Shown in pieces: positions 11,035-21,791 of a stretch of 64,000 nt of DNA. Where the stretch lies: contig JAYKYS010000017.1 of assembly GCA_036924285.1 (NCBI GenBank), positions 2,461,501 to 2,525,500 of the forward strand, given 5' to 3'. The translations under genes and the position numbers were made by a program. The notes under the pieces are model-generated. The model saw nothing but the letters and a program-made list of their open reading frames with translations. It was not told where the DNA came from and ran no database searches. Each line of letters starts with the position of its first letter. Position 1 is the stretch's first letter. The stretch comes from Asterella californica (Eukaryota > Streptophyta > Marchantiopsida > Marchantiales > Aytoniaceae).

Positions 11035-12320
11035 CTTCAAGTCCAATACTTCTTGACGCACCACCTATTAACACGAGTGGTCATCAAGGTACCATCTAGT
11101 TCTTCCAATTGTAAGGTAAAGACTTCGAGGACTCTGTCAAGGCCCATCCAGCGAAGATGAAGCTTCCCATGGAACTTTAGATATCTATTGTCGTATAGGA
11201 GAACCAAATCTCCATCCTTGACAATCATCTTCTTCAGCTTGCTGTCATAGTTAACCTTTCGTTGTGCTTGTACTTCGTAAGTCTTCTCTAGAGCTGCATT
11301 CCTGTCTTCTTCAAACTCCACAAAGTTTAGAAGATGCTGCTCCTGGCTTTCCTCTTCTTCTATGTGTTTGGTAACTTATAGATAGGGACCAGCCAACCTA
11401 TAGATAGGGACCTCTAACTCAATGGGGACAACAGATGTCATCTCATAAGTTAGGTAGAAGGGTGTCTTCTGAGTGGTGACTTAGGTGAAATCCTAAAAGT
11501 TCACAACACAGAAGGTAGCTCCGTGTTCCAATCATAGGCGTGGTTTACAGTTACCTTATTTAAAATATTATAGAGAAGATCATTCGACTTCTCTGTTAAT
11601 CCATTAGCCTTCGAGTTGTACGAAGTCGTCTTCCGATGCTTGATCTTGAAATACTGGGTCAAGAAGGAAATGGTCTCAATCAAAAAATGAGTTATTGTAT
11701 CAGACATCAATTTGAGTAGACATCCGTAACGGGTGATGATGTTGTGTCAAAGAAATTTGGCAACCACTGTTGTATCGTTCTTTCTAGTAGTCTCGCCCTC
11801 TATCATTTTCACGACATAGTCTGTGACTATCAGAATGGATCGTGCTACTTGCAGTAGCGATTGGACGAACAAAGTCGATTCCCCACTTTTCAAAAGGAGC
11901 TAGAGGCAAAATAAAGATAAGAGATCACTGAGTGGTGGCTATAAGTCTTCTCATCCTCTGGCAAGCATCATATCTTCTGATCTCTTGAAAAATATCTCGT
12001 ACATGGTTGGCTACCATTAGCCAACATCTAACATCTTCTTCACCGTCGTCTTCAGTCCATAGTGACCTCCAGCGTCTTCGTAGTGAAGTCCTGTGATCAC
12101 CGCCTTGATTTCTGAAGACTTGAGGCATCTCCTCAACTTCTCATCATGTCCCTTCCTAAACATGATACCTTGGAAGACCGCATAAGGTCTTGTCTTGTGT
12201 AAGAAGACAACCTTCTGCTCAACATCCAATCCTTCTGGGTATTGCAGGTCTTCCAAGAACTTTCTCAAGTCCTTGAAAGTAGATACCTCCGTGGAAGTCA
12301 TGTAAACAGGGTCAGACCCT
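11035..12320 (-). pseudogene. E2 integrase
   Basis: Minus-strand pieces give the zinc-binding N-terminal part (residues around GLHYEDAGGHYGLKTT, near 12060), a core fragment with the end of the catalytic region (SYNSKANGLTEKSND, near 11600, where the Glu of the D-D-E triad would lie), and the C-terminal tail (KDGDLVLLYDNRYLKFHGK, near 11190, the typical GDLVL motif). The pieces are separated by stops and frame changes, so no active integrase can be made. The enzyme family inserts element cDNA into the genome in the nucleus. Confidence 0.75.
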
Positions 12321-12900
12321 ATTTCAACTTCTATAGACTGGACGGTATGCCCCCTCAGATTGTGACGTCTCTGCAGAAACTTGAAACAACTTTTCATCGG
12401 AAAACACGTCTTCCACCTCGTCTTCTCGAGATTCTATCTCAAGTCTAGACAAGAAGTCAGCATTGACATGTTGTCTTTCAGGCTTGTACTCAACAGTATA
12501 AGTGAATTTCTGAAGTAGAAGAATCCATCTAGCAATCCTAGTTGACAAATTAACCTTCTTAACTAAATGCTTCAAAGAAAAATGATCCACATAGAAGATA
12601 AACGGATTAGCCAAAAGATAGTGCCTAAACTTCTTACAGGAGTAGATCATGCCAATGCATTCCCTCTCACTTGTCGGGTACTTCTTCTCGGCCTTGCTGA
12701 GTTTGTCTTCTCGCATAGTAAATAGGATAATCTTTCTTCTTCTCGTCTTTCTATCTCAATACCACCCCTATGGCAAAGAAAGAGACATCCACATAAACAT
12801 GGAAGACCTTTTCTCAATCAGGTGGTCTCAAGATGGAGGATCATGATAGAAGCTTCTTCATCTCTTCGAAAGCTTCTTGTTGCTCAGAAGTCCAAACGTA
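12321..12900 (-). pseudogene. E2 RNase H region
   Basis: The best frame (12324-12716) holds the second half of a Ty3/gypsy RNase H: KYPTSERECIGMIYSCKKF, then FYVDHFSLKHL, where the D of VDH is the catalytic aspartate, and the tail RQHVNADFLSRL. The first half of the domain lies in another frame toward 12850. It is non-functional because of these shifts. Confidence 0.75.
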
Positions 12901-12959
12901 AGGTTCATCCTTCTTCAGCATCTTGGTAAGTCTTTCCGCCACCTCTGCGTATCTGTCAA

Positions 12960-13720
12960 TGAACCTCCTGTAGTATCCTATGTTATCCAAGAAGCTTCTC
13001 AAGTGAGTTAGATTAGCAGGTGGTTGAAGTTACATGATAACTTCTATCTTGACACAGTCGACTTCTATACCTCTTCCAGAAATCCTATGACCCAACAAGA
13101 TTCCTTCTGCCATTCCGAAGAAGCATTGCTCAGGATGCAAAGCCAAACGGTGTTCTCTACACTTCAAAAAACACTTACTCAAAAATATCAGATGATCCAC
13201 ATTGGATCCAAACACACACAAATCATCTAAGTCTACATAAAAGTCTGAAGATATTCTTTAAAAATTGCAATCATCAGCCTCTGAAATGTGGCGGGAGTGT
13301 TGCACAAACCAAACGGCATTTGCTTATATGCGTAAGTTCTCCAATCAGTAGTGAAAGATGTCTTCAACTTGTCTTCTTCTCTGATTAATACTTGGTTGTA
13401 CCCCGAATATCTGTCGAGGAAGCTGTAGAACTCATGTCCTGCTACCTGGTCTAACACAGAATCGGTGAATGACAAAGGATGATGGTCATTTTTTGTGGCC
13501 AAGTTCAGCTTCTGCAAGTCCTGGCACACTCTGATCTTACTTGTCTGCTTCTTGGAAACGATGACAATTGGAGCTACCCACTCATTGCTAAGCATTGGGA
13601 AGATAACTCATGCTTTCAAGTACTGATCAATTTGATCTTTCACAAAAAGTGAGTACTTGGGGTTGAGTCGATACTGCCTGTGCCGTGCAGGAACAACCTC
13701 TTTCAGCAAGTCAATTCGAT
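12960..13720 (-). pseudogene. E2 reverse transcriptase
   Basis: The frame at 13233-13595 begins with EWVAPIVIVSKKQT and contains FYSFLDRYSGYNQV and the conserved PFGLCNTPATFQRL block. The catalytic box follows after a one-base frame change near 13240 and reads YVDLDDLCVFG, two residues longer than the usual YVDD. The thumb region with CREHRLALHPEQC continues to 13030. The enzyme copies element RNA into DNA; this copy is inactive. Confidence 0.8.
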
Positions 13721-14299
13721 GTTCTCCTTATTCTCTAGGTATGCCCTTCATGTCTTCTATGATCCACGCGAAGACATCTTGAAACTCAGTGAGGAGTTCT
13801 CTGAAGTCTTCCAGCTGTTGGTCCTCGAATACCTTGGAAAGTTTCAGCTTCTTTCTTGGGACAATCTCCATCTCCTGATGATTGTCAGGGTTCACCATTC
13901 ATTCAGTGTGGCTGTATTCACTTACATCAAAATATTCCAGTTTGGGGGCTTCTTCCAGATCTGACTCGGCTTCTAACCGATCAATTAACTGATCTTCTGA
14001 AGAGAAGATAGTACTTTTGTCTTCTAGAAGCTCTTCTTCCGAAATTTCAAAGCACTCAATGTATTCGCAGTCCACCTCATCATCTTATTCTGAGATATCT
14101 GTATTACACAAGTATTTTATCACAAACTCATCCCTTCTTCCATCAGTGTCAGAAGACGTAGCTGAGTCTTCTGATATGTATCCCTCAGTGGTAGAGGGAG
14201 TTTCACCTTGATGTCCAATCTTCATCCAAGAGAGGGAGACTTTGGACTTCTCTCCCTGCTTGGGTGGGTAGGATTAAGAAATCTCAAATGATGTCTTCG

Positions 14300-14836
14300 T
14301 CAATCGGTATTTACATTTGCAGCATACAGCCAAGGTCTTCCTATCAAAATTTTATATCCAACCTTAGCTACAGGTCTCAAGATATTGTAAGTGAGGTAAA
14401 AAGATACTCCCCCAATTATCATCAAGACATCTTTCAATTGTCCCAAAGGTCGTCTTTTGGTCTGATCCGCCATTCTGAGAATCCTCGGAGTAGGCTAGAT
14501 ATCAGTGAAGCCTAGGGCATATGCAGTTTCTTCCGTTATGATATTGACTCTGGAGCCCAAACCAATGGGTATCTTCTTCAGAAGATAGCCATGGATCTCC
14601 ATGTCAAGTTCTAGGGCTCTTAAGTCTTCATGCTCTATTCTCAAGACCGGGGTGCTCTGAGGAAGTTTCACTTTTCTCCTCTTCCTTGATCCTCTAAGAA
14701 CGGACTGCAACAGCTTCATGTAACCAACATTATCATCCAAAAGTTGTTGGAATGTTACATCCGCCTTCTGATTCCACAAATCTCGCAAGAAGTCATAAGG
14801 AGATCGCTTCAGAAGAGTAACCGGAGTTTCCAACAT
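14300..14836 (-). pseudogene. E2 protease region
   Basis: The frame 14495-14836 corresponds to the E1 protease region. The expected catalytic D-S-G reads GLGSRVNIITEE, so the aspartate is lost. After a stop at 14495 the domain continues in the same frame toward 14300 with ILIGRPWLYA. Between here and reverse transcriptase is an acidic, stop-containing linker (13740-14260). Confidence 0.72.
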
Positions 14837-14905
14837 GGAATGTTTAGAAAATACTTCCTTAGGTGGAAGATTTGAATTGGGTCTTCTCTCGACAGGAAGC
14901 TTTTC

Positions 14906-15300
14906 CTATGGAACAAGGACTACCGCGGTCGGTGGAGGAAGCATCTGCATGATCTTCCGTCGCTTCTCCAATTCTTCTTGCATGATCACTTCTACTTCTT
15001 CTCGGATGTCAGGAGCAAAGTATTTTGGATCTTCTCTGTCATAAGCAAGAGAGGAAGGTCGCTTTGGAGAGGATGATCTCTCCTTATGCTGCTTCTTCTT
15101 GTGAGCCTCCTTGCTTCCCTTACGACAAGATTCTGACTTCTCCTTGCTTCTGGTACTCACCTTGAGTATTGCATCACCCATAATCTCTTCTAGAGGCCAA
15201 CTGTCTGAATCTCAGCAAGGGCTCCAAGTAGTTCCATCGACCAAGATAAATAGTAGTGCTTTCTCATGTGGTTTCTTCTTCTACAGTTGAAGCGGTTATG
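14906..15300 (-). pseudogene. E2 Gag C-terminal remnant
   Basis: The 91-codon frame at 14906-15181 is a basic, Lys/Ser-rich linker followed by an acidic helix, equivalent to the linker after the knuckles in E1. Upstream, at about 15280, the minus strand retains FNC and a His of a CCHC knuckle, with the first Cys changed to Arg. The sequence then ends at the D1 boundary. Confidence 0.6.
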
Positions 15301-15306
15301 CGGTTC

Positions 15307-16960
15307 TGTGAAGTCTTGAATTTTCATTTTGTTAATTAATTGATTAGTAAAGTAAATAGGTTGATAATTGATTAGTAAAGTAAATAAGATGAATATGTAG
15401 TAGAAGATAGAAGATAGAAGTAGAATAGTGTTAATTAGAAGTTTAGTGAAGAAGATTTGTTCTTGAAGAAACAATCAAAGTAATGAAGTCAATTGGGATG
15501 GAATTCCTCATGGTTGGATTCCTCGGACGAAGAGCTTTCTAACGATATGTTGTACGAGACAAAAGAGTCTGAATGTCGAAGTTACAGACGACTGAAGTAT
15601 TGACAAAGTCGAGAGAGAATGGCTTCATAGTACTACAGCCGACGAAGAACTTCGATGGAACTGCAGAAATCCTAACTTTGACACGTGTGTAAAAGCTGTT
15701 GCAATGTATAAGTATAACGATTTAGATCATTTGTCTTATTGTATGAACATCGTTAGAAAGAACGGAGTGCGCCGTATTTTCCGATCGACAAAGAAGTTGA
15801 TCTTCGCCGAAGTCAGTTTACAAGGAAGAAGCTCGATTCTTCGCCTCTCACTTTCTTCTTCGTAGGAAGAAGCTCTGATCTTCTGCGAATGCGAGGGATG
15901 CAGACATCCAAGCCGTCGTGGCTTCGGACGCTGGACGTGAACTACGACGGTCTTCGGCGATACGCGAGAGATCTGGAGGAGATGGGGATGTCTTTCCTCT
16001 TGCTACCTTGATGGGGAATGATATCAACGAAGTTGGTGCAAGAATTGCGAGTATGCAGAGATCACTCATCGGACGAGTCGTATGAAAGACTGAGGAATTA
16101 GACTGAAGTGCACTGGTCTTTCGTCTTGGGAATCGATGACGTAAAGAAAGAAGGTGACCTCTTGTTCGACAGTACTTCGGTGCATGCACCGATGGAGGCG
16201 GTCCAAAGTTATCGTCGGCTCTTCAAGGAGTTGCCGCAAGGAAGAAATGGCTATCGCACCGACAACTTTCTTGATGTAGAGAAGTGGCAGATGCAACCAT
16301 GACGATCTTCAAGTCGAAGAGGACGACTTACATATCCAACTGACAGATATACTTTATCCAAGAGCTCTTTATCGAGAAGCAAGCACATTATTACGAGGAT
16401 CATTCATCGTCATGTACAGAAACTGTGGGTCGTGATTTACATCGGAGCATTTGTGTCGATTTTCTACATGAGCATAAGGTTGCTCACTGATGCAGATAAG
16501 ATGAAGTTGAGCTTCATCGCAGCAGCTGAGGAAGACGAGTTCGAGGTAGAGCCAACTCCGGTGCAAGATGTGCAGTTGAAGAAGTTCTTTGACAAAGTCA
16601 CGGGTGGGGATGTAACGACTGAGGAAGTGATGCCGAAGACAGCGAGTGCGACAGAGGTGACTATCGTGAAAGAACCTGAGATTGTGCACTTGGAAGAGGA
16701 AGAGGAAGAAGATGTCGAGGAAGTTGCAACACCAGTTTGGCAAAGTGTACGGAGGAAGATCTTGGGTGACACGCCGAGGTCTGCACCATCGACTTCACAG
16801 AAGAAGATGAAGAATAAACGGACGATGTGTGATGAGGATGAGGAAGCAGCAGAGAACAAAAGTGGAAGATGAAGACACGCCGATGGAAGAGAAGAAGGAA
16901 GAGTGCGGTGAGACGTCGGTAGCTCCTTCAGCGAAGCCGCAAAAAGATTGTGACTGAAAT
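15307..16960 (+). mobile_element. D1: 5' part of a D unit
   Basis: It starts TGTGAAGTCTTG and, for the first 1.6 kb, matches D2 (54666 downward, minus strand) closely: an AT-rich head with GTTAATTAATTGATTAG, a TATA-like TATAAGTA near 15706, then a Gag-like ORF. It breaks off at about 16960, before the coiled-coil region, and the conserved D 3' end is absent. It abuts the Gag knuckle of E2, so it probably inserted there. The right-hand neighbour is unrelated sequence. Confidence 0.7.
15888..16872 (+). pseudogene. D1 Gag-like ORF, N-terminal and acidic regions
   Basis: From an ATG at 15888 the frame has an N-terminal domain including LRRYARDLEEMGMSFLLLP, LGIDDVKKEGDLLFDSTS and LPQGRNGYRTDN, with several stops, then (16432-16872, open) IYIGAFVSIFYMS, an acidic segment rich in Glu, and a Lys-rich patch. 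D2 and D3 have the same order and go on to a coiled coil. I do not recognise a named family. The order (helical domain, acidic linker, coiled coil) suggests a Gag or capsid-like protein. Nonsense codons at W and Q positions show decay. Confidence 0.65.
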
Positions 16961-17225
16961 TGAAAGGGATTCCTAGAAATAATGCCCTTCCCAACAGTGA
17001 ATTAAAACAATAGGAAGTGTTGTCGATTTGTCCAGAAATGATCATGTAATTCGAGTACTACATACATGAGAGCCCACACTTTCTGAATTCTGATATCAGT
17101 TAGCAGTTAGGGTTTGCTGAGCCTTAGGTCCAGTCACCTGGTAAAAACGTATTGCAAGTGAGAATCCATTATGCCATTAAAAAGAAAACAAATGTGACCC
17201 ATTGTCAAGTTGAAATCTAAACATG

Positions 17226-17720
17226 TCAGTGATCATTGCTTCTACCCCGCTTAATTCTTGATAGACATTTCCAACCTAAAAAACCTTCGCCTTGCTTAGC
17301 AAGCATGAAAATGTTGCATCGTGTGTTGGTAGGATAAAACGTGAGATTCAGAATTTCAAACAACCCTGCATGACTCAAATGAGTTTTGTACAACTCAGGT
17401 AGATTGTCGAGATTATACAAAATGCGAGAGGTACAAATCTTAGATTCTGTAGCCGCTAATGGAGCAACTCCATCTCCTTCGGATGAAGGTTCATGATCTA
17501 CTGCATCCAATTCAGCCATTTTTTCTTCAATGTTTGCTTTGCCATGGATCTCTTATCGACCATCGATTTGTATGCAACCTTTTGTGTGTTCGAGGACTCG
17601 AGTACTTCTATGAGAGAAGTAGCAATCGATTTCTCTAATGCTGCTGATGATGATCCAATGTCTACGTGCATAAAATAATCTTGAATATTAAAGAGTGCTA
17701 AGCGTTCACTGGAGATCACT
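17226..17720 (-). pseudogene. Unidentified coding-like stretch, possibly a host gene fragment
   Basis: Two overlapping minus-strand frames (17498-17719 and 17226-17519) join sensibly if one base is adjusted in the A6 run at about 17522. The first part is helical (LALFNIQDYFMHVDIG, SSSAALEKSIATSLIEVLE, KSMVDKRSMAKQTLKKK) and the second has an acidic Ser/Glu patch and then a hydrophobic segment. It does not resemble any retroelement domain in this window. It could be an exon or a captured fragment. It lies between D1 and the G2 gag remnant. I cannot assign a function. Confidence 0.35.
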
Positions 17721-17759
17721 AAGTGTTCATAGAAGGTTTTGATGGTAGGATTGAATGAT

Positions 17760-18992
17760 ATTCATTGGCCCTCTTGAGATTTAGGCGGCTTCTAGAGCCT
17801 TGTCATTTAAGACATGTCGATTCATGTCTTAAAGTCCACCGTCTTCGCGTCATTCTGGTAGCGAATCACACCATCTTGTAAAGCAACCATAAGCTCTTGA
17901 CAATCTCACCGAAGATGATCTAGACTATCACACCAAATACATCTACGAGGAGCACCTCCAAGACTTGCATTGGCAACTGCTCTCTTTACAAGCTAACTAG
18001 CTCTATCTTCAACTCTCACATCTGCCGGATCAAATCTTCAATTTGGTTCTGTTGACCTTGGTTCTCCGTAGGTCGTTGAATAGATACTTTTTATGTAAGA
18101 ATTTGACACAACTGGCATCATAAGGACTACTGCCGAGACAATAGTTCTAGGAGCAAGAGCTGGAGGCTGCTATACTTGAGGACAATGTGAGGTTGAGAGA
18201 TCACTTCCGCAAGTGGACGTCCCTCTACATCCACTTTTTCTCGTCTCTACCTCGTTAGAACAACCACGATGTCCTCAACACTCCCTCAATAAGTAGAAAT
18301 ATCCTCTTCAACCGATTGATCAACCAACATAAAACATGACTGATCTATCATAGCATCATGAGTAGCATGTAGGAAAAGCTATGTTCTCCTAGCATCCAAG
18401 GTTATACGCTCAAGTGTTGAAAATTATTGATATCTCTAATCGAATTCTCAAAAAAACTTGTCTAGTCCCATCATACAACCAAGTTGTTACTCAATCCAAT
18501 CTAGAAACGTTCTCCTAGTAACCCTCTCAGAATCCTCTTCAAGAAACTCCTCTCGGAGAGCTCGCTCAAAACTCATCCAGTCACCAAGATTTCTTCTCTA
18601 TACATCTCTAACTTGATCTCGCAACTCATGAATCTTATCCAACTCAAAACTGCCAATCATCTTCATATCATTCACCCTCACAAGCTCCATGTCTCCTCTA
18701 TATTCATGGAGATATCTAGAAATATCTCTTTCTTCAAATCTTCCACATCTATTCACAATTGCTTGCAAAGTCTTTGTAGATTTTAACTCACCCCTCCAAC
18801 GATCAGATGTTGTTGGACTAGTGCCGCAAGCATCTTGAAAATCTCAGTAGTATCAAGACTCGATGTTATCATCGCTGCAATCATAGGTGCTGCAGAAGCT
18901 GCGGTAGTAGATGTAGATGCAACAGTCATAGAGGCAGCAGCAACAGCTCTTCTGCTCTTACGATCCATCTCTTCTTCACATGATAAACTCAA
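17760..18992 (-). pseudogene. B-lineage gag remnant (G2)
   Basis: The minus strand begins with an ATG 24-50 nt after a putative PBS and an Ala/Thr-rich leader, then continues with RYLHEYRGDMEL, SFERALREEF and SERVTRRTFLDWIE, which parallel RYYAREMEV, SFMRALKEEY and SERVTKRTFLEWV of the B1 Gag. Near 17930 it has a zinc knuckle, CIWCDSLDHLR, a stop, then DC, almost identical to that of B1. Stops are frequent. The sequence loses similarity at about 17760. It lies downstream of the LTR at 19044-21130. Confidence 0.75.
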
Positions 18993-19018
18993 CCTTCACG
19001 ATCAATAACCTCAAGACG

Positions 19019-19036
19019 CTCTCAGTGGAAGCACCA
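19019..19036 (-). other. Putative primer-binding site of the B-lineage LTR
   Basis: The minus strand reads TGGTGCTTCCACTGAG seven bases after the CGACA end of the LTR. The position and the TGG start fit a PBS. B1 has TGGTGAACTCGG in the same place. I cannot name the tRNA from sequence alone. Confidence 0.5.
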
Positions 19037-19043
19037 GATTATA

Positions 19044-21130
19044 TGTCGAGTCGAGAGCTGTGATACGATCGTGAAAAGAGACATGAAAATCACACACAAG
19101 ACACAGATCATAAAAAAATCTCCACCACATTCTCTATCCAAACAAAAAATATGACACACACATAAGTCTTCAACTCCAAGTCATTCAATCTGAAAGCCTT
19201 CAATTCTAGATCACTTAGACTAAAAATCTCATGCTCAAGGACTCACATTTCTGAAAACTGCTCTCATAGAAGCTTCCTATTTTCTATTCAAAAAGATATG
19301 CATACAGGTTGCAAGTCTCCTCTCCACTCATTCTCTTCTGCTCTCTATCCTCAATTCCTTGATGTCAAAACTATAATCAATCAGAAAATTCCTCTAGTTG
19401 TAAGCTACGTATACCTCTCTATTCCGCTCTTCGATAACTCTATTTGATAATGACTGAAAAACCTAACTCATGTTGTACATCCTCTCTGAAGTTTTTCTCT
19501 TTCCTATGTAACCTCCACCATCACCTAACAAGTGTAAAATGATGCCTTAGACAAATGGCAACAAAAAATAAATCTCTGGTAAAAATTCAACACATAATAT
19601 TTTTTTACGTGTCAGAAAGACTAATTAACATGCCTTCGCAGATCCATATGTACGGACTGCTATCGAGTCAATCATACAGTCAGCTTTTGACACATCCGCA
19701 TGAAGTAACTTCACCTTAGAATCACCTCGTCATGACACCCAGAGCCCAAGTTATAGCCGTTGTCATTCTATGGCCTCCTTTAAATTCAAAATGTAGTGTC
19801 TCCTCATATATCAGTTCGACTTGATTTTTTGACCTAAGTATATCACATGATGAAATCTACAAAAGAATTGGTATCGACTTGGAGTATCTTTGATGCAATC
19901 ATAAGTTAGCATCCATGCACCCCTTACCTTTGGTCCGGAACCGAACCAAACTATCTCTCCAACTCTCAAGCTCAACATTCCTTAAGTCCTGACCTAGCAA
20001 CTAGATCGATCCCAAAGCATGAGCAAGTCACATCGTGACTTGAGGCGGACTTCCCATTAAGTGTAAGGTCTTAAACGATACCTCTAGCATACCTAGTGGT
20101 CCAACTGTACATGATGTCCGTCTGGGTCCAGACTTCCAAATGGTGATCTAACTCGTCGTCTCATTCCTTAGTCTTACCCGAATCCATGGATCAAGTCATA
20201 GTCCATACATCCAATTCTAGACTGGAATGCATCTTGGTATTGGTCCAACCATCACCTCATACCCCTAAAGTCCGTCCGCTGAACTTTGGAGTTATGTGAC
20301 TTGTCTTGGTCCACTCAGGTACTGAGCCCCCTCATATATACTTCTAGGGATCAGTGACCTCGCCCTCCTCTTTGGTCTCTAAATATTATACCACAGCTTG
20401 ATCACGAGATCGACCATAATACTCAGCTCTAATGTTTGCTGGGGGACTTCTTGGTACCATTAGAAAGCTCTCGCCTAGACCTTCATGATACATCACTCGT
20501 CCCGAGATCCTACATGGAGCTCCGTCCATGCTCCAAAACGTCATTCGAGCTCCAACACTTTCTGAGGAACTATGGTCCATCACTAGACTAAGATCCTGTG
20601 ATTTGGACGAGTGTCTTACTAACGTCCGTCTATACATAATCTACATCTCGAACTTGTATTTCGGTCTGTTTTCGGACTTGCCCTCTTATGTCAAAGTTTG
20701 TCTGAGGTCTCCTTGGGATAGACCCAATGTCTTAACCCAATGTTCCAACTTTGGTTTAGAGAACCACTTAGGGTTCTTCTGTTCTTGACTTCCTAACCCA
20801 ACCGTTAAGTCCTACTCGCATTGTTTACAACCTAATGTAAGTTTGTTAGGGTTATGTTGTTCACCATTGCGTCTAATCTTGAGACTAAGGGTTATGACAC
20901 TTAGCTTGTTCTTCTCATCTTTCAAACCTCATAACGTTGTCATTAAACATCCAAATGAAGTAGATGAAGTGTCTTTGGAAACCTTACAACAAGCTCTACC
21001 ACTTGGTGCTTTGAAAATGGAGATCTGAAAATATATCAAAATTGCTATTTCACTTCATAAACATCCTTAGAGTGAAAATGTAGAATATTGAAATTCAACT
21101 TTCAAGTAAAAGTTGATCTACGGCATGATA
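19044..21130 (-). repeat. B-lineage LTR flanked by internal sequence on both sides
   Basis: On the minus strand it starts TATCATGCCG at 21130, right after the purine tract GAGGGGATGGA (21131-21141), and ends CTCGACA at 19044, seven bases before a PBS-like TGG. The second base of the start is A where TG is expected, consistent with a G-to-A change. The part 19044-19895 matches 58530-59430 of the B3 LTR, including one copy of the unit that is tandem there. An A-family LTR (A3) splits it. It follows the pol end of B2 and precedes the G2 gag. Confidence 0.75.
19896..20899 (-). repeat. A-family LTR A3, old and truncated
   Basis: The minus strand starts TGTCATAACCCTTAGTC at 20899 and follows the A LTR for about 1 kb, but the last ~100 bp of the LTR are missing at the left end (19896). 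It is clearly more diverged than the other A copies. No target duplication is visible because of the truncation. A small ORF inside it (20386-20637) is LTR sequence, not a gene. Confidence 0.85.
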
Positions 21131-21786
21131 TCCATCCCCTCTAAAGCACCAGAGATACCAACTAAGGAGTAGACCGACCCTTCACATAACCTCATCATCC
21201 TCTCTTATATCCTCAAGTTTGACATCTTTTTCGTCGTCCTCATTGTCAAACTCTATTGCAATGTCATTTATATCCAACCCTTTGTCTTTTTTCTTGAAAA
21301 TCTTAACCCGTTTGCTTGCCACAAGTATCTTCAACTTCACACCATCTAACTTCACACCATGTGGTATTGTCATGAATCGTTTCTATCACATACGGATCAA
21401 GCCAATGCTTCAAGAATTTCTGAATTGCACTGTGTTGATTGTCTAGACTATTGTCTTAGACAAGAACTCAATCCTCTTCCTCGATTGTTCTTGATCGTAA
21501 TTGATATCGCTGATCAAATCAAGTCCTTTTCTTCAAACATACCTCTCTTAACAACTCAGAGTTATCAAATTTGAGTAGCAAGAAGCTCCTCCTTTGATAA
21601 TTTGTCCTCCCATGCCAACACGCTCCAAGTTAGAACATATTTCTCAATTGGAATGACAGACTTTCTGTCTTGTCGTGACACTGACATGTTGTCAGTCACG
21701 GAGCTATGTGTTGTACGAACTGTCCAAAATGTCATCGCTAAAAATTGAGGTCACTTCCTCACTCTCCTACTGCAAAATTTTACCAA
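21131..21786 (-). pseudogene. B2 integrase C-terminus and polypurine tract
   Basis: The minus strand reads ALVKFCSRR, RTTHSSVTDN, a degraded PIEKYVLTWSVLAWEDK and finally KRVKIFKKKDKG with an acidic tail, each matching the integrase core end and tail of B1 (ALVKACKGK, RTTHSTVTGY, PIEEVVPTWNVLPWEDG). It is the direct continuation of the integrase that stops at 49819: joining the two across the E3/H insertion reads VEA-LVK in frame. A purine tract (GAGGGGATGGA) then leads into the LTR. Several stops are present. Confidence 0.8.
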
Positions 21787-21791
21787 CGCCT

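Larger units (their letters stand above)
10557..15306 (-). mobile_element. Ty3/gypsy E2, decayed
   Basis: Read on the minus strand this is Gag knuckle, protease, reverse transcriptase, RNase H, integrase, polypurine tract and the start of a 3' LTR. The 5' end is cut at the first Gag knuckle, where D1 begins at 15307. The 3' LTR is cut at 10557 against E1. Many stops and frameshifts show it is long inactive. It is the same lineage as E1, and its LTR start is shared with the E3/H unit (49818) and a fragment at 61416. Confidence 0.85.

Noticed and set aside
16432..16872. Open frame with Glu-rich segment as a host nuclear protein
   Set aside because: The same segment occurs in D2 and D3, so it belongs to a repeated element.
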